Of a stretch of 64,000 nucleotides of DNA, positions 54,092 through 63,800 are shown in pieces. The notes beneath the pieces are model-generated. The model had not been told where the DNA came from. It saw nothing but the letters and a program-made list of their open reading frames with translations, and searched no databases. The first letter of the stretch is position 1. Each line of letters starts with the position of its first letter. The DNA comes from an uncultured Pseudomonadales bacterium. GTDB taxonomy: Bacteria; Pseudomonadota; Gammaproteobacteria; Pseudomonadales; Azotimanducaceae. The translations under genes were made by a program, and so were the position numbers. Where the stretch lies: the NCBI GenBank assembly GCA_958296295.1, contig OY282460.1, forward strand, positions 124,001 through 188,000, given 5' to 3'.

Positions 54092-55717
54092 TCAATCGGC
54101 AAGTTCACGACTGAGTGTCTGAGCTTCCGCAATCTGGGCCCGGGTCATGTATCTGGACAAGTCTTCCCGGAGTTCTCTCGCCGATTCATCCCCCTGCGCC
54201 GCAGCGACGTTCGCCCAAGCATAAGCTTGAACGTCGTCCTTGGGAACGCCTTCGCCGTTCCAGTACATGAACGCCAAGTTGTCCTGCGCAGCCGCGTCTC
54301 CCTGCTCGGCCGCCTTGCGGAACCACAGCGCCGCTTCGCGGTCGTCCTTGGGAAAACCTCTGCCGTCCCGGTACATGAACGCCAAGAAGCTCTGCGCAGC
54401 CGCGTATCCCTGCTCGGCCGCCTTGCGGAACCACAGCGCCGCTTCGCGGTCGTCCTTGGGAACGCCTCTTCCGTCCCCGTACATGACTCCCAAGCCGGTC
54501 TGCGCAACCGCGTCTCCCTGCTCGGCCGCCTTGCGGTACCACCGCGCCGCTTCGCGGTCGTCCTTGGCAACGCCCCTTCCGTCCCGGTACGTGAACGCCA
54601 AGTAGGTCTGAGCTGCCGCGACCCCCTGCTCGGCCGCCTTGCGGTACCACAGCGCCGCTTCGCGGTCGTCCTTGGCAACGCCTGTTCCGTTGGCGTACAT
54701 GACTCCCAAGTTGTGCTGCGCAAACGCGACTCCCTGCTCGGCCGCCTTGCGGTACCACAGCGCCGCTTCGCGGTCGTCCTTGGCAACGCCTGTTCCGTTG
54801 GCGTACATGACTCCCAAGTTGTGCTGCGCAAACGCGACTCCCTGCTCGGCCGCCTTGCGGTACCACAGCGCCGCTTCGCGGTCGTCCTTGGGAACACCTG
54901 TTCCGTTGGCGTACATGAGTGCCAGGCTGACCTGCGCAAGGGTGAACCCTTGCTCGGCCGCCTTGCGGTACCACAGCGCCGCTTCGCGGTCGTCCTTGGC
55001 AACGCCTGTTCCGTTGGCGTACATGACTCCCAAGTTGTGCTGCGCAAACGCGACTCCCTGCTCGGCCGCCTTGCGGTACCACAGCGCCGCTTCGCGGTCG
55101 TCCTTGGGAACGCCTGTTCCGTTGGCGTACATGAATGCCAGGTTGCCCTGCGCAGCCGCGTCCCCCTGCTCGGCCGCCTTGCGGTACCACAGCGCCGCTT
55201 CGCGGTCGTCCTTGGGAACGCCTGTTCCGTTGGCGTACATGAGTGCCAGGTTGCCCTGCGCAGCCGCGTCTCCCTGCTCGGCCGCCTTGCGGAACCACAG
55301 CGCCGCTTCGCGGTCGTCCTTGGGAACGCCGACTCCGTTCTTGTACATGTCTCCCAAGTTGACCTGCGCAGTCGCGTCTCCCTGCTCGGCCCGCTTGCGG
55401 GTCAGCCGCGCGACTTCGCGCATGAATTGGCTGACGGTGTCCTCGCCATCAACCAAACTCTCACCGGAGGTCTCTCGATCTGTTGCCGCCGGAGCACGGG
55501 AGGTTTCCGATTCCGCACTTCTTACACTAGCGCGGTCGACGCTTGGGGCCTGCGCGGCGGGAGACACGGACACCGGACGTGTTCCGTCTTGATCCGAACT
55601 GGGCGGCGAGAAATCTCGTGCGAAGAGCGCAACTCCGGTCGTTACCACCACGATGGCGGCTAGCGAAACCCGGATAGATGCGTTGGGGTTCTTCGACCTA
55701 CCGGTGGCTTGCGACAT
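54092..55717 (-). CDS. Sel1-repeat (SLR) protein with N-terminal anchor
   Basis: 541 residues. One membrane anchor (SIRVSLAAIVVVTTGVALFA, about 14-34), a disordered Ser/Ala/Pro segment, then eleven Sel1-like repeats of 36 residues (about 110-505; consensus AEQGDAAAQ-NLA-MYANG and KDDREAALWYRKA) and a short C-terminal helix. Repeats 4, 6 and 7 are identical in protein. Sel1 arrays are protein-protein scaffolds; the anchor implies a periplasmic location. No operon partner is visible. Confidence 0.9.
   Translation of the reverse strand: MSQATGRSKNPNASIRVSLAAIVVVTTGVALFARDFSPPSSDQDGTRPVSVSPAAQAPSVDRASVRSAESETSRAPAATDRETSGESLVDGEDTVSQFMREVARLTRKRAEQGDATAQVNLGDMYKNGVGVPKDDREAALWFRKAAEQGDAAAQGNLALMYANGTGVPKDDREAALWYRKAAEQGDAAAQGNLAFMYANGTGVPKDDREAALWYRKAAEQGVAFAQHNLGVMYANGTGVAKDDREAALWYRKAAEQGFTLAQVSLALMYANGTGVPKDDREAALWYRKAAEQGVAFAQHNLGVMYANGTGVAKDDREAALWYRKAAEQGVAFAQHNLGVMYANGTGVAKDDREAALWYRKAAEQGVAAAQTYLAFTYRDGRGVAKDDREAARWYRKAAEQGDAVAQTGLGVMYGDGRGVPKDDREAALWFRKAAEQGYAAAQSFLAFMYRDGRGFPKDDREAALWFRKAAEQGDAAAQDNLAFMYWNGEGVPKDDVQAYAWANVAAAQGDESARELREDLSRYMTRAQIAEAQTLSRELAD
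54199..55390. repeat. Eleven tandem 108-bp repeats inside the Sel1 gene
   Basis: Each unit is exactly 108 bp. Units 6 and 7 (about 54670-54890) are identical at the DNA level, and unit 4 (about 54960-55070) repeats them again. The outer units have drifted more. The pattern indicates recent expansion by slippage or unequal recombination, so copy number may vary between strains. Confidence 0.85.
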
Positions 55718-56172
55718 AGGATACTCGCCGCCTTCACACCTGCCAGCGGCCCGTTGTGGAACACGGAAAGGATGTTAGCAGAGCGTTCGTTCTCCTAACT
55801 AACCGGCGTGAGGGAGTGGGTGCCCGTGTGGTCGAGGTCACTGTCCGCGCCTGCGTGGGGGCCGGTGTGAAGGGCTGGGAGTGCGCCATCCGGATCCTGC
55901 TGGCCTGCTTCCACGCCACGGCCTGTGCGTCGACGACCTGCGGGGCGGACGACCTGCGGCGCTCCGCGAAGGGATCGCCCCCTCGCCGGGCGATTCGGCG
56001 GTTGGCGAACGCGGCGTCCCTCGCTTCGGCGAGCGTGACGTGCTCGAAGCTGCCGAGGCCCATGTCAACGACTCCGCCGGCAGGGAACCGCAGTTCCGCG
56101 CGCATCGCGCAAAGTTCGCTCCCGCGCAGGCTCTGGTACGCTCCCGTTCAGCCAACTTGGGAGGAGGCCGAG
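55718..56172. other. 455-bp gap with integrase remnant
   Basis: Between the Sel1-repeat gene and the enoyl-CoA hydratase. The only recognisable content is the arm-domain fragment of a tyrosine integrase on the minus strand (listed separately). The start and ribosome binding site (GAGGAGG) of the hydratase lie at its right end. Confidence 0.5.
55905..56105 (-). pseudogene. Fragment of a tyrosine integrase arm-binding domain (DUF4102)
   Basis: Minus-strand frame: GGVVDMGLGSFEHVTLAEAR, DAAFANRRIARRGGDPFAER, RRSS. This matches the N-terminal arm-type DNA-binding domain of phage/island integrases (pattern LGxxxxxSLAEAR-x-A-x(6)-G-x-DP). The catalytic part is absent, and the frame after about 55905 is noise. 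A relic of a past integration. Confidence 0.55.
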
Positions 56173-56961
56173 ATGACTGACCAAACGCCCGCCTACGAGA
56201 CCATTCTGTACGAACGCGATGGCGGCCTCGCCATCGTGACGTTGAATCGCCCCGACAGCATGAACGGCATCACAAACACGCTGCTGCGAGAAGTGTACGA
56301 GTGCCTCGGCGCGGTCGCATACGACGAGAGCGTGCGCACGGTGCTGTTCACCGGCGCCGGACGCGCCTTCTGTCCCGGGGTGGATCTCAAGGCGTCCACC
56401 AGCGGCGCGCCGCAGGAGCCGGGGCGCAAGGAGTATTTCCACATCACCACGCTGCTGCACGAAATGCCCAAGGTGACCATCGCCGCCGTGAACGGCGCGT
56501 GCGCCGGCGCCGGTTTCGGCTGGGCGTGCGCCTGCGACCTGCGCTACGCCAGCGAGGGGGCGATGTTCAATTCCGCGTTCTTGGGCGTCGCAATCTCCGG
56601 CGACATGGGCGGCCCCTGGTTGCTGCCGCGCATCGTCGGCGCCACGAAAGCCCGCGAGCTGTTCTTCTCCTCAGCCAAGTTCAGCGCCGCCGAAGCCGAA
56701 CGCATCGGCCTCGTGCTGGACACCTTCCCGGCCGAGACGTTTCAAGCCGAGGTTCGCGCCATCGCCAAACGACTGTCGAAGTCCGCTCCGCTCGCCATCG
56801 GCGAGATGAAAAAGAACTTCGTGGCGGCCGAGGCCATGCCGCTGCGGGACTACATCGAGCTGGAGACCGAGCGCCACTCCCGCACCGGCGCCAGCGCCGA
56901 CTCCCGCGAAGCGTTCCGCGCCTTCGTGGAGAAGCGCGAGCCGCGATTCGAGGGCCGGTAG
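56173..56961 (+). CDS. Enoyl-CoA hydratase/isomerase family protein
   Basis: 262 residues of the crotonase fold. AIVTLNRPDSMNGITNTLL and TGAGRAFCPGVDLKA form the CoA site; the oxyanion region is AAVNGACAGAGFGWACACDL, followed by SAFLGVAISGDMGGPWLLPR. The usual second catalytic glutamate is replaced around GDMGG, so the exact reaction (hydratase, isomerase or other) is open. Start ATG behind GAGGAGG. Confidence 0.9.
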   Translation: MTDQTPAYETILYERDGGLAIVTLNRPDSMNGITNTLLREVYECLGAVAYDESVRTVLFTGAGRAFCPGVDLKASTSGAPQEPGRKEYFHITTLLHEMPKVTIAAVNGACAGAGFGWACACDLRYASEGAMFNSAFLGVAISGDMGGPWLLPRIVGATKARELFFSSAKFSAAEAERIGLVLDTFPAETFQAEVRAIAKRLSKSAPLAIGEMKKNFVAAEAMPLRDYIELETERHSRTGASADSREAFRAFVEKREPRFEGR

Positions 56962-56984
56962 AACGCTGACGCGGCGCTGAATGC

Positions 56985-57535
56985 TAGGCAGACCGTCCAC
57001 TTCAACTCCGGCGACCTGCAGCGGGGCAACGCCGCGAAGGGGCTGCCGAACGGCGTGGGTTCGCCCACGCACGGCGACTGGCGGCTCGAGTTGACCTTCT
57101 GATCTGGACATCGCGGTAACGTCCTACATCCGCACCACTGACGGCTTCCTGACGAGCATGCACGAGCTCGCGCCACCAAGCGTCGCGGCGCATGGAGCAC
57201 GGGTTCCCTTCTTCAACCCGGGTAGCAATCGACGCCAAGTGAGCCTGCTGCGCGTGATTAACGATGGCGACGCCACGGCGACGGTGACGGTTACCGGGGT
57301 CGATGACGCCGGGACGCCGGGCGGCGACGTGCGGCTGACGATTCCGGCAGGCGAGGCGCAGACATGGGAGGCGGTTGATCTCGAGGGCGGCAGCGACACA
57401 TTCGAGGGCGCGCTGGGCGATGGCATCGGCAAGTGGCGGCTCGCGGTTGCGTCGGATGTGCCCGTGAGCGTGATGAGCTTGCTGCGAAGCCCCGGCGGGC
57501 ATCTGACCAACCTCTCCACCGCCACGAGGCCGTAG
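56985..57535 (+). pseudogene. Decayed surface-protein domain, copy 2
   Basis: Plus-strand frames contain VHFNSGDLQRGNAAKGLPNG and GDWRLELT. An extra base near 57100 then breaks the frame, which resumes as MHELAPPSVAAHGARVPFFN, PGSNRRQVSLLRVINDGDAT, VTGVDDAGTPGGDVRLTIPA and ends VMSLLRSPGGHLTNLSTA before a stop at 57535. Highly similar to copy 1 but on the opposite strand, and complete at its C-terminal end. Begins 24 bases after the hydratase stop with no start codon of its own. Confidence 0.65.
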
Positions 57536-57797
57536 GTCGCCGAGCAGGCCAAGACGCCAAAGTGTCGCTGGGCCGAGGGGCGCGTCGTTCGGGAATGACC
57601 ATTCATGGCTCGATAGAGTTCAGCATCTACGACTCGATAACCAACCGCCGAACGCTATGCGGCTGCCATCGGGACCAAGCCAGCTTCTTAGTCGTCGTCA
57701 GCCCCGCGGCACAGCACACGAATATCTACGTCCTTGGCGGGCTGTGGGAACATGGCGTCTCGCCGAGTTGATGTGCGACTGAAGCGGCGCGGCTACT

Positions 57798-58172
57798 TCA
57801 CCCGGGCGTGAGGGAGATTGGGCTGGCCGGATCGACTGTAATCTCCCGACGCGCCGGGTTGATGATCAGATCCATGTCTTCCATAGGAACCGACCCGAAC
57901 AGCACCTCATCGCCAAGGACCAACGCACCGACATAACAGAGTCGATCCCCGAAAGAGACCTTTATCGGGCCGGCATAGGGTACGCTCATGCTTCTGCAGC
58001 CTGCGACGGACACCTCCCGCATCGTTTCCGCTTCGAGTTGCAGTTGCACAGCGATGTGCTCCGGGATGCGCAATGTCAACGCGCCGGTGTCCGCCAAGGC
58101 TCTGACCGTGATGGGCTTCAACTCTTGACGCCGCGGGTTGCTGAGCGTCAGCTCCGCGAAAACAAACCCCAT
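57798..58172 (-). CDS. Retropepsin-like (clan AA) aspartic protease
   Basis: 124 residues from the ATG 58172, behind AGGTGG. The active-site motif is VRALADTGALTLRIPEHIA, D-T-G-A as in bacterial clan AA aspartic proteases; LVLGDEVLFGSVPMEDMDLI supplies the second strand set. One protease domain per chain implies a dimer. Such genes are often single accessory genes. The 262 bases before it (57536-57797) hold nothing convincing. Confidence 0.8.
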   Translation of the reverse strand: MGFVFAELTLSNPRRQELKPITVRALADTGALTLRIPEHIAVQLQLEAETMREVSVAGCRSMSVPYAGPIKVSFGDRLCYVGALVLGDEVLFGSVPMEDMDLIINPARREITVDPASPISLTPG

Positions 58173-58321
58173 AGCCACCTCGCCGATCGGCGGATTCAAG
58201 TCCCCGGCGATGTTGGGGCAAAGGGCTTTCTTCGTCAACGCTGAGGCCGCATCGCCGCATCGCATGGTGGAACCCCGCCAGCGGCAGGAGGCGTTGGAGG
58301 CCAAAGGCGACCCGCCCTAGC

Positions 58322-60775
58322 CTAGAACTTGAACTCGATGCGGGCCTGGTAGTGGCGGGGCAGCTCGGGCAGCGCGATGACCGAACCGAACAGGTTGGGG
58401 AAGTTGGCGCGGAAGTAGCGCTCGTCGGTGAGGTTCTTGCCGGTGAAGGTGACGGACCAGCTGCCCCGATCGAATTTGAGGCCGGCGTTCACCAGCGTGT
58501 AGGCCGGCAGCTTTACCGTCTGCGCGAAGCCGGAGTAGACGCTGTCCACGTCGGTCAGGCTGCCGAAGACCCGCAAGCCGTTCTCGAAGTCGTAGATGCC
58601 GCTGAAGCTGGCGATGTTCTCCGGCACGCCGGCGCGGCGCGCCCGGGGATTGCCCGTCAGGGTCACGAAACCCGCGACGGTGCCGCCGTAGAAGAGGCTC
58701 GGGGCCGTTCCCGGCAAGTCGCCGGCGCCCAGGAAGCTGAACCGCCCGCCGTCGTTCAGGGTGCTGAGGTTGACCACCTCGATGTTGGTGTAGGCGGCGG
58801 TGAGCATCAGTCGCGCGGTCGCCAGCCAACGCAGCTCGAACTCGAAGCCTTCGGTTCTCGAGGCCTGGTTGGTTACCGTCGATTGGGCGCTGAAATCAAT
58901 GCGCTCCTGCTCGTAGTAGATGGCTTGGAAGAACAGGCGGTCGTCCGACGCGGTGCCCTTCACGCCCACTTCCAGCAGCTCGGAACTGGCCACCGCGTTG
59001 CCGTCGTTAATGTTGTCCGCGGTGATGTCCGCTCCTTGGCCGACGACCACCGTGGTTTGCTCGGACGCCGTGACGTAAGGCACAAGGCCGAGCGGCGTGG
59101 CCCAAGAGAGGCTCGCCGTCCAAGAGAAAGCGCCCTCGCGGTCGCTGGCGTCGAGGCCGTTGCCGGACAGAACCTTCTCCGCCGGTTGCCGGCTGTTCAT
59201 GTCGATGGCGTCGTAGCGGGCGCCGAGCAGGGCGCTCACGCCGCTCTCGAACGTCAGGTCCGTCAGCACCGCCAGCCCGTACACGGTGTGGTCGCCTTGG
59301 TAGTACTCGGTGAAGTCCTTGTCGATGCGCGTGGCGAGCAGGCGGCGGTCCAAGGCGCTGGCCGGGCGGGTGATGTCGCGCCGGTCGAAGTGCTCGTTGG
59401 TGAAGTCGTCGGCGTGCTCAAAGCTCGTGTGGCGGATGGAAGGCGAGAACAGCGCGTCCACGTTCAACCCGCCGAAGCGCTCCGAGAAGCCGACGATCAG
59501 CTGGTTCTCCACCACCCAGGAATCCGCAAACTGGGAAAAGCCGTAGGTGGTCTCGTTCAGGGTGTCGTAGGACTCGTAGTAGAGCTTGTTGGCGAGCGTC
59601 CACTGCTCGTTGCCGTCGACGATGAAATCCAAGTAAAGGATCAGATCCTCGCTTTCCAACGTGTCGTCCTCGTCGACCGTCGTCTGGCTCGTGTCCAGGC
59701 GGCCCACGCCGACGGTTGCCGGATCCAAGGCGAAATCCGCACCGAAGGAGGGCGGCTCGGCAAGTCCCGCCGGATCCACGATGAAGGCGAACAGCCCGGC
59801 ACCGCCGTTGGCCGTCGCGTACTCTTGATGGGAAATGAATCCGTCGCCGTCCGCGTCAAGGGGTTTGGCCGAACCCGTGACGTAGATGCCGTCGTCGATC
59901 AGCGCTTGGGTCAGCCGGTTCCAACCCGCCACCTGGTTGCCCTTGTAATCGTGGTACATGCCGCCCACAGCGATGCGGGCGGTGTCCGTCACGTCGATAT
60001 TGAACGAGGCTTGCAGAATGCGGTCGTCCTTGCCGGTGTTGCGGTAGTGGCTGCCGGAGGCCTCCACTTCGCCGAACAGGTAGTAGCCGAAGCGGCGCGC
60101 GCCCAGCCGCCCGGGGCCGCCCACCTCGGCGGTGAAAAGGGCTTTGCTCCAACTGCCGCCGGTGAAAGAAACGGCGCCGACGGGACGGGAGAGAAACTGG
60201 CCGGTATCGGCGCGGGCGGATTTGGGTATGAAGTTCATGTAACCGCCGATCTTGCTGGGGCCGTAGATCACCGAGGCCGGCCCGCGCACGATGTCCACCC
60301 GGTCCGCGGCGGCGATGGGCGTCGTGTAGTTGCCGGGATTGTCCAGCCGCCGGATGCCGTTGAAGTAGGTCTCGCCGGAGGTGCCGCGCAGGTCCAGCGA
60401 ACCGGACACGCCGAAAAAGGACTGCGTGAAGCTGCCGGCCGACAGCGCCACGAAGTCGTCGATTTCGGTTATGCCGTACTCCTTGATCGTCTCGATGGTC
60501 AGGCTGGTGGCGGAACGGGGCGTCAGCGCCAGCGCCTTGGCGAAACCGAAGACGGCGTCCACCGGATCCCGCAGCAACATGCCCACTTCGTCCAGTGCTT
60601 GGCCGGTGACTATCAGCGTCTCGATGGCGTCGTTTTCCGCGCCGGCGTCGCCGGCTCCATCGTCGACGTCCGCCGCATCGTCGGCGCACCAAACGGGCGT
60701 GGCGGCCAACGCCAAAGCCAGTGCGCCGGCCAGCAAACAACCGTTGCCGCGGCGCGTGTGGCAGCTTGCATTCAT
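58322..60775 (-). CDS. TonB-dependent outer-membrane receptor with EF-hand loop
   Basis: 817 residues. Signal peptide CLLAGALALALAATPVWCA, then the plug domain (IETLIVTGQALDEVG, SLTIETIKEYGITEIDDFVA, ADRVDIVRGPASVIYGPSKI) and a beta-barrel ending in RHYQARIEFKF with a C-terminal Phe. Residues 307-318 in an extracellular loop read DADGDGFISHQE, a perfect EF-hand calcium loop (Asp307, 309, 311, Gly312, Ile314, Glu318). The general type resembles siderophore or carbohydrate receptors; the substrate is unknown. No TonB/ExbBD or periplasmic partner lies beside it. Confidence 0.93.
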   Translation of the reverse strand: MNASCHTRRGNGCLLAGALALALAATPVWCADDAADVDDGAGDAGAENDAIETLIVTGQALDEVGMLLRDPVDAVFGFAKALALTPRSATSLTIETIKEYGITEIDDFVALSAGSFTQSFFGVSGSLDLRGTSGETYFNGIRRLDNPGNYTTPIAAADRVDIVRGPASVIYGPSKIGGYMNFIPKSARADTGQFLSRPVGAVSFTGGSWSKALFTAEVGGPGRLGARRFGYYLFGEVEASGSHYRNTGKDDRILQASFNIDVTDTARIAVGGMYHDYKGNQVAGWNRLTQALIDDGIYVTGSAKPLDADGDGFISHQEYATANGGAGLFAFIVDPAGLAEPPSFGADFALDPATVGVGRLDTSQTTVDEDDTLESEDLILYLDFIVDGNEQWTLANKLYYESYDTLNETTYGFSQFADSWVVENQLIVGFSERFGGLNVDALFSPSIRHTSFEHADDFTNEHFDRRDITRPASALDRRLLATRIDKDFTEYYQGDHTVYGLAVLTDLTFESGVSALLGARYDAIDMNSRQPAEKVLSGNGLDASDREGAFSWTASLSWATPLGLVPYVTASEQTTVVVGQGADITADNINDGNAVASSELLEVGVKGTASDDRLFFQAIYYEQERIDFSAQSTVTNQASRTEGFEFELRWLATARLMLTAAYTNIEVVNLSTLNDGGRFSFLGAGDLPGTAPSLFYGGTVAGFVTLTGNPRARRAGVPENIASFSGIYDFENGLRVFGSLTDVDSVYSGFAQTVKLPAYTLVNAGLKFDRGSWSVTFTGKNLTDERYFRANFPNLFGSVIALPELPRHYQARIEFKF

Positions 60776-60802
60776 CGTTCGCCCTCGTCAGCCGATCTCT
60801 TC

Positions 60803-63800
60803 TCACGCCCTGAGCGGTTGGCGCAACAGTTCCAGCAGTTCGTCCGCGCTCAGGCGGCCGGCGGCGTCCGAGCCGTCCAAGAGCTGATCCGCCAAATCCC
60901 GCTTCTTGTGGTGCAAATCCACGATCTGCTCCTCGATGGTGCCTTCCGTGACCAGCCGGTAGATGGTGACCGGGCGCGTCTGGCCGATGCGATGGGCGCG
61001 ATCGGATGCTTGGTCCTCCACCGCCGGGTTCCACCAGGGGTCCATGTGAATCACATAGTCCGCGGCGGTGAGGTTGAGGCCCACGCCGCCGGCCTTGAGC
61101 GAGATGAGGAACACGTCGCCCTGACCGGATTGGAAGGCGGCGATGCGCTCCACCCGCGCCTTGCGGGGCGTGGCGCCGTCGAGGTACTGGTAGGCCACGC
61201 CGACCTTCTTGAGGTGCTCCTCCACCAACTTCAGGTGCATGACGAACTGCGAGAACACCAGCACCTTGTGGCGGTTCTCCAAGAGCTCCTGCAAAGTCGT
61301 GGCGAAGGTCTCGAGCTTCGAGCTTTGCACTTGAAGCCCGGCGCGTTTCGCGGCGTCGTCCCGGTCCAGCACCAGCTTGGGGTTGCAGCACGCCAGCCGC
61401 AAGCGCGTGAGATGCGCCAGCACTTGCACGCGGCGGGCCCCCTCGCCGATGCGCGGATCCTCCTTGCGGGCCGCCTCCAGCTCCTCCACCGCCCGTTGCC
61501 GCAGAGCCTCGTACAGCGTCGTCTCCTCCTCGGACATCTGCACGTGCAAGGTGATCTCCGTGCGCTCCGGCAAATCGTCCAGCACATCGGCCTTGAGGCG
61601 CCGCAGGACGAACGGCGCGACCAGGCGCCGCAGGCGCCCGTGGGCGGCGGCGTCGGCGTCGCGCTCGATGGGCACTTGGAAATGGCGGCGGAACTGTTGC
61701 AGCGAGCCGAGCAGCCCCGGGTTCACGAAGCCGAACAATGAATGCAGATCCACCAGGTTGTTCTGAATCGGCGTGCCGGTGGTTATCACCCGAAAATCCG
61801 CGCCCAAGCGGCGCACGGCGCGGGTGCGTTTGGCGGCCGGGTTCTTGATGGCCTGCGCCTCGTCCAACACGGCACTGCGCCACCGCACTTCGGCAAGCTG
61901 CTCGGCGTCGTTTTGCGCCACGCCGTAGGTGGTCACGTAGAGATCGAACGGCGCCGGCTCTTCCAACAGCTCCGCCCGCGCCGCCATGGGGCCGGTGTAG
62001 ACCTTCGGGTTCAGCGTGGGCGCGAAACGGCGCGCCTCGTCCACCCAATTCGCCACCACGGAGGTGGGCGCCACCACCAAGGCCGGGCCGCCCGGCGCGC
62101 GGTCGAGCAGCACGGCCAGCGTCTGCACCGTTTTGCCAAGGCCCATGTCGTCGGCCAGGCACGCCCCCGCGCCCCAGTGCGCCAACCGCGCCAGCCAGCG
62201 ATAACCCTCCACCTGATAGGGGCGCAGTTCCGCCTGCAGGGTGCTCGGCAGCGCCGGCTCGAAAGACTGGGCCGCCTGGAGCTTGGCGCGCAAATCCAGC
62301 CAACCCTGGTCGGCTTCCACTTCGGCGTCCTCGAGCAGGTCGGTGAGCGTCAAGGCGGCGAGGGGGTTCAGGCGCACCGCGCCTTGCGCGCCCGGTGTGG
62401 AGAGGCTGGCCAAGTCGTCCAGTTGGCGTCGAAAGCCGCTCGTGAGCGCCACGAACTCGCCGTCCTTCAACTCCAGGAAGCGCGAGCCGGGGCTCGCTTC
62501 CAGCAGCCGGAAGAGGCGCTTCAAGTCCAGCACCCGCTCCTCGTCCACCGTCAGTTTGCCGGACGCCTCCATCCATTCCTCGGCCGATTTGACATTGAGC
62601 GCCAACGAGCCTGTGGAAGCCTGCGCGACGATGCGAAACGGCTCCCCCTTCGGCCACTTGCAGCGGGCCTCGGCCTTGTTCAACTGCTCCAGAAGTTCCA
62701 GACACTGCCGAGGTTCCGGCAACAGCAGCGGCGACAACTCGGTGGGCCGGGACGCCAGCGGCGGGCACGCCGAAATCAGCTGCGCCGTCGCTTCGCGCTC
62801 GGCGGCGAGGTCGCGCTCGGCCTGCACGCTCTGGCCGTCCGCGTTGGCGAACACGGTGGCGCCGCCTTCGCCGGGCGGGAAACAGATGCCGGATTCCGCT
62901 ATCGGTTCCACCACCAGCGCGACGATGAGGCCGGCGTCCAATGGCTCGATCCGCACCCACGGGCCCGGGTCGGCGTCCACCCGGGTGGTGGTCACCGCCC
63001 CGCCGGTGTCGCTTTGCACGCGGATGTCCGCCGCCAACGAAGAGACCGCCTCCAACAGGCGCGGTTTGGCGCTGGCCGGCAAGTGCAGGCCGGCCTCCGG
63101 GATCAACTCGAACAGCCCCTGATGCGCCCCGGTGAAGCGCGTGACCTCGCACCGCCTGGGGTTCGGCGAATGCACCCGGTAATCTTGGTCGAACTCGCCG
63201 CAGTAGGGTTCCACGCGCACGCGCACACCGCCTTCGTCGTGCTCGTCGATGAGCAGCTCCGGCTCCCGGCGCACCACATCCACCGAATCGCCATCGCCGT
63301 TGTACACGTGCGGATGGCCCGCGAGCGCGAACAGGCTAGGCGGGCCGGCGTAGAAATCCTGCCCGCCGCCCCAGTATTTGCGGCTCGAAAGCGCCGCGAC
63401 GGCGTCCCGGTCTTGGCGCAGCAGGAAATCCAAGTTCGCGGATTCCGCCGTCAAGCGCTTGAAGGTGATCCGTCGGCCCTTGCTCCAACCCCCGTTCTTC
63501 ATCGCCCGCTGCTCGCGGGTGGTGAGCGAAACCGTGTCGTAGGCGACGTGCAAATCCCAAACCAGCCGTCCTTTCGCCCGGGCCTTGGACTTGCCGCCCT
63601 TGGCCGCCTTCGTTGACGTCTCGTGGGCCAGCCGCTCCAAGGCCTTCAACGAGAACTCCCATTCCGGCACGGGCGCGGCCAAATCCGCCAGCGTCTTGGT
63701 GCCCAGACCGATGTGGAGCGAGGCTTCGGCGGCGGCTTCCTCGGTCCCGTGGGTGACGGCGTAGCGCCGCAACACCTCGTCGCACTCCGCCACCAACCAC

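Noticed and set aside
57595..57771. Plus-strand frame of 58 codons (starts MTIHGSIEFS)
   Set aside because: No ribosome binding site, no motif and no neighbour support.
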